A stretch of DNA of 7,332 nt from an uncultured Bacteroidales bacterium (lineage in GTDB: Bacteria > Bacteroidota > Bacteroidia > Bacteroidales > UBA932): contig CALEJC010000150.1 of the NCBI GenBank assembly GCA_937898205.1, positions 1 to 7,332 on the forward strand, written 5' to 3'. The position numbers and the translations under genes were made by a program. The notes below the pieces were generated by a model. It made no database searches, had not been told where the DNA came from, and worked only from the letters and a program-made list of their open reading frames with translations. The number at the start of each line of letters is the position of its first letter. Position 1 is the stretch's first letter. Shown here in pieces: positions 6,441-7,332 of this stretch.

Positions 6441-7168
6441 TGAAACGTATTGTATTTATAATCAGCGCATTGTCGCTCTTGTTGTCTTTGAGTTCTTGTC
6501 ATTTTGTAAAGGTCTCAGACTCTGTTATAGAGTGGTTTGAAGATGAAGTTTCCGGCGAGAATGTAATTAGTGCAAGTGATAATTATGTGACCAAGACTGT
6601 TGAGATCACTGATTTCTCACTTCTTAATATTGAGTTTCCTGTCAAAGTGATTTATAGCCCGGGCCCTGCTTCTTGCACAATATCGGCTCCGGACAATGTT
6701 GTTGATTACATCTTGTTTGTTCAGGATAATGATCAGCTCGTGATCAAGATTGATCGTCATCCCAACTTTAGGAATATCAGGGATATAGAAGTGCAGCTGA
6801 GTTCTGAGAAGCTCTCTTGGGTAACAGTTACAGGTGCCGGAGCATTTGAATCCACTGCGCCAATCTATGCAGGCAAGACTTTCCAGATGCCTTTAAGCGG
6901 AGCAGCTGAGGCCTACATCAACGGACTTGTTGCTGACAAGGTAGATATCGATGCTTCAGGAGCCGTAGAACTCAAGATTGACAATCTTGATTGCAAGGAT
7001 TTTGATCTGGATGTGTCAGGAGCAGGAGATGTTGAAGTCAACGGAACTGCAGAAAAGGCCCGTGCGGATATAAGTGGAGCCGGAGTCCTTGATCTGTCGG
7101 GTCTTCGCTCAGACGACCTGAGCTGGGATGTCAGTGGAGCCGGAAAAGTAATTAAACCTAAGGCGTAG
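6440..7168 (+). CDS. Head-GIN-domain (DUF2807) lipoprotein
   Basis: This 242-residue secreted protein has a lipoprotein signal peptide (1-19) ending in the lipobox LSSC with Cys20. The residues after the cysteine (HFVKVSDS) lack an obvious acidic surface-export signal, so a periplasm-facing anchor is more likely, though not certain. From about residue 48 the sequence fits the head-GIN (DUF2807) family. TGAG/SGAx turns recur at 131, 153, 173, 193, 212 and 232, a period of 19-22 residues typical of the rungs of a right-handed beta-helix. Family members are often annotated as putative adhesins, but the biochemical function is unknown. Translation is coupled to the GntR gene by a one-base overlap, so it belongs to the ABC-GntR operon and its production should follow the same regulation. 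The product is full length and ends just after the last repeat. Confidence 0.9.
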   Translation: MKRIVFIISALSLLLSLSSCHFVKVSDSVIEWFEDEVSGENVISASDNYVTKTVEITDFSLLNIEFPVKVIYSPGPASCTISAPDNVVDYILFVQDNDQLVIKIDRHPNFRNIRDIEVQLSSEKLSWVTVTGAGAFESTAPIYAGKTFQMPLSGAAEAYINGLVADKVDIDASGAVELKIDNLDCKDFDLDVSGAGDVEVNGTAEKARADISGAGVLDLSGLRSDDLSWDVSGAGKVIKPKA

Positions 7169-7171
7169 TAT

Positions 7172-7285
7172 TTACTTTAATAAAGTGTTATGCTTAACAA
7201 AGCGGGAGGCCTTTTCGTTTGCGCGAATGGCCTCTTTTTCTTTTTCATCAAACAATAAGCTACCATACTCATTAGGATTTATCAT
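7172..7285 (-). CDS. Possible small ORF, 37 codons, unknown
   Basis: The minus strand encodes a 37-residue peptide starting MINPNEYGSLLFDEKEKEAI, with an AGGGG Shine-Dalgarno-like sequence (7293-7297) seven bases before the ATG. A second minus-strand frame entering from the right edge ends in TAG at 7296-7298, overlapping that site, as a preceding gene in an operon would. Against it: the ORF runs antisense through the terminator at 7206-7245, and its Lys/Glu-rich stretch is the complement of the T-tract. I recognise no family. It ends three bases from the stop of the GIN-domain gene. Confidence 0.25.
   Translation of the reverse strand: MINPNEYGSLLFDEKEKEAIRANEKASRFVKHNTLLK
7206..7245 (+). 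terminator. Rho-independent terminator after the GIN-domain gene
   Basis: GAGGCC (7206-7211) pairs with GGCCTC (7229-7234). Inside, TTCG (7214-7217) pairs with CGAA (7224-7227), giving a two-part stem interrupted by a small internal loop and closed by a 6-base TTTGCG loop. A T-tract (TTTTTCTTTTT, 7235-7245) follows directly. It lies 37 bases after the stop codon at 7168 and should end the four-gene operon. Confidence 0.85.
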
Positions 7286-7332
7286 TTTATCACCCCTAAT
7301 ACAATATTTCTTCTTTATCCATGATTTCTATA
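7246..7332. other. AT-rich tail after the operon
   Basis: The last 87 bases are clearly more AT-rich than the genes to the left. No plus-strand gene is visible. On the minus strand an 11-codon frame open to the edge (IEIMDKEEILY, stop at 7296-7298) and the start of the possible small ORF are the only coding signals. No promoter was recognised. Confidence 0.5.

Overview
The window looks like chromosomal DNA from a member of the order Bacteroidales (phylum Bacteroidota). Three things suggest this. The intergenic regions carry Bacteroidota-type promoters (a TTTG element 19-20 bases before TAnnTTTG). The YebC protein begins with the MGRAFE form of the N-terminus. The LuxR-type and GntR/ABC/GIN-domain genes are of kinds common in gut Bacteroidales. 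No rRNA, tRNA, CRISPR array, insertion sequence or phage gene was seen.

Layout. (1) Positions 1-816, minus strand: the first 272 codons of recF, running off the left edge. (2) A 132-bp divergent promoter region. (3) Positions 949-2381, plus strand: a two-gene unit of a membrane-anchored TPR protein and, two bases later, yebC. It ends in a long hairpin terminator at 2409-2443. (4) Positions 2438-4298, minus strand: a two-gene unit transcribed towards yebC. First comes a regulator that joins an RIC/YtfE-like diiron (hemerythrin) sensor to a LuxR-type DNA-binding domain, then an EamA/DMT-family transporter. (5) A 179-bp divergent region with a strong Bacteroidota promoter followed by three perfect tandem copies of ACACTAGT. 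(6) Positions 4478-7168, plus strand: a tight four-gene operon of ABC ATPase, ABC membrane subunit, YtrA-type GntR repressor and a head-GIN-domain (DUF2807) lipoprotein. Genes overlap by 8 bp, are separated by 3 bp, then overlap by 1 bp. (7) A terminator at 7206-7245 and an AT-rich tail, with a possible 37-codon ORF on the minus strand.

How the parts may work together. The four-gene operon has the form of a self-regulated envelope-response cassette: a small GntR repressor, an ABC transporter with no solute-binding protein, and a beta-helical lipoprotein. The 8-bp repeats just downstream of the predicted transcription start are the obvious operator candidate. The minus-strand pair looks like a redox, nitric oxide or iron-responsive regulator that may control its downstream exporter. 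The two most noteworthy points are the hemerythrin-LuxR fusion, with a complete set of predicted iron ligands but no Cys-Cys motif in its N-terminal domain, and the triple ACACTAGT array.
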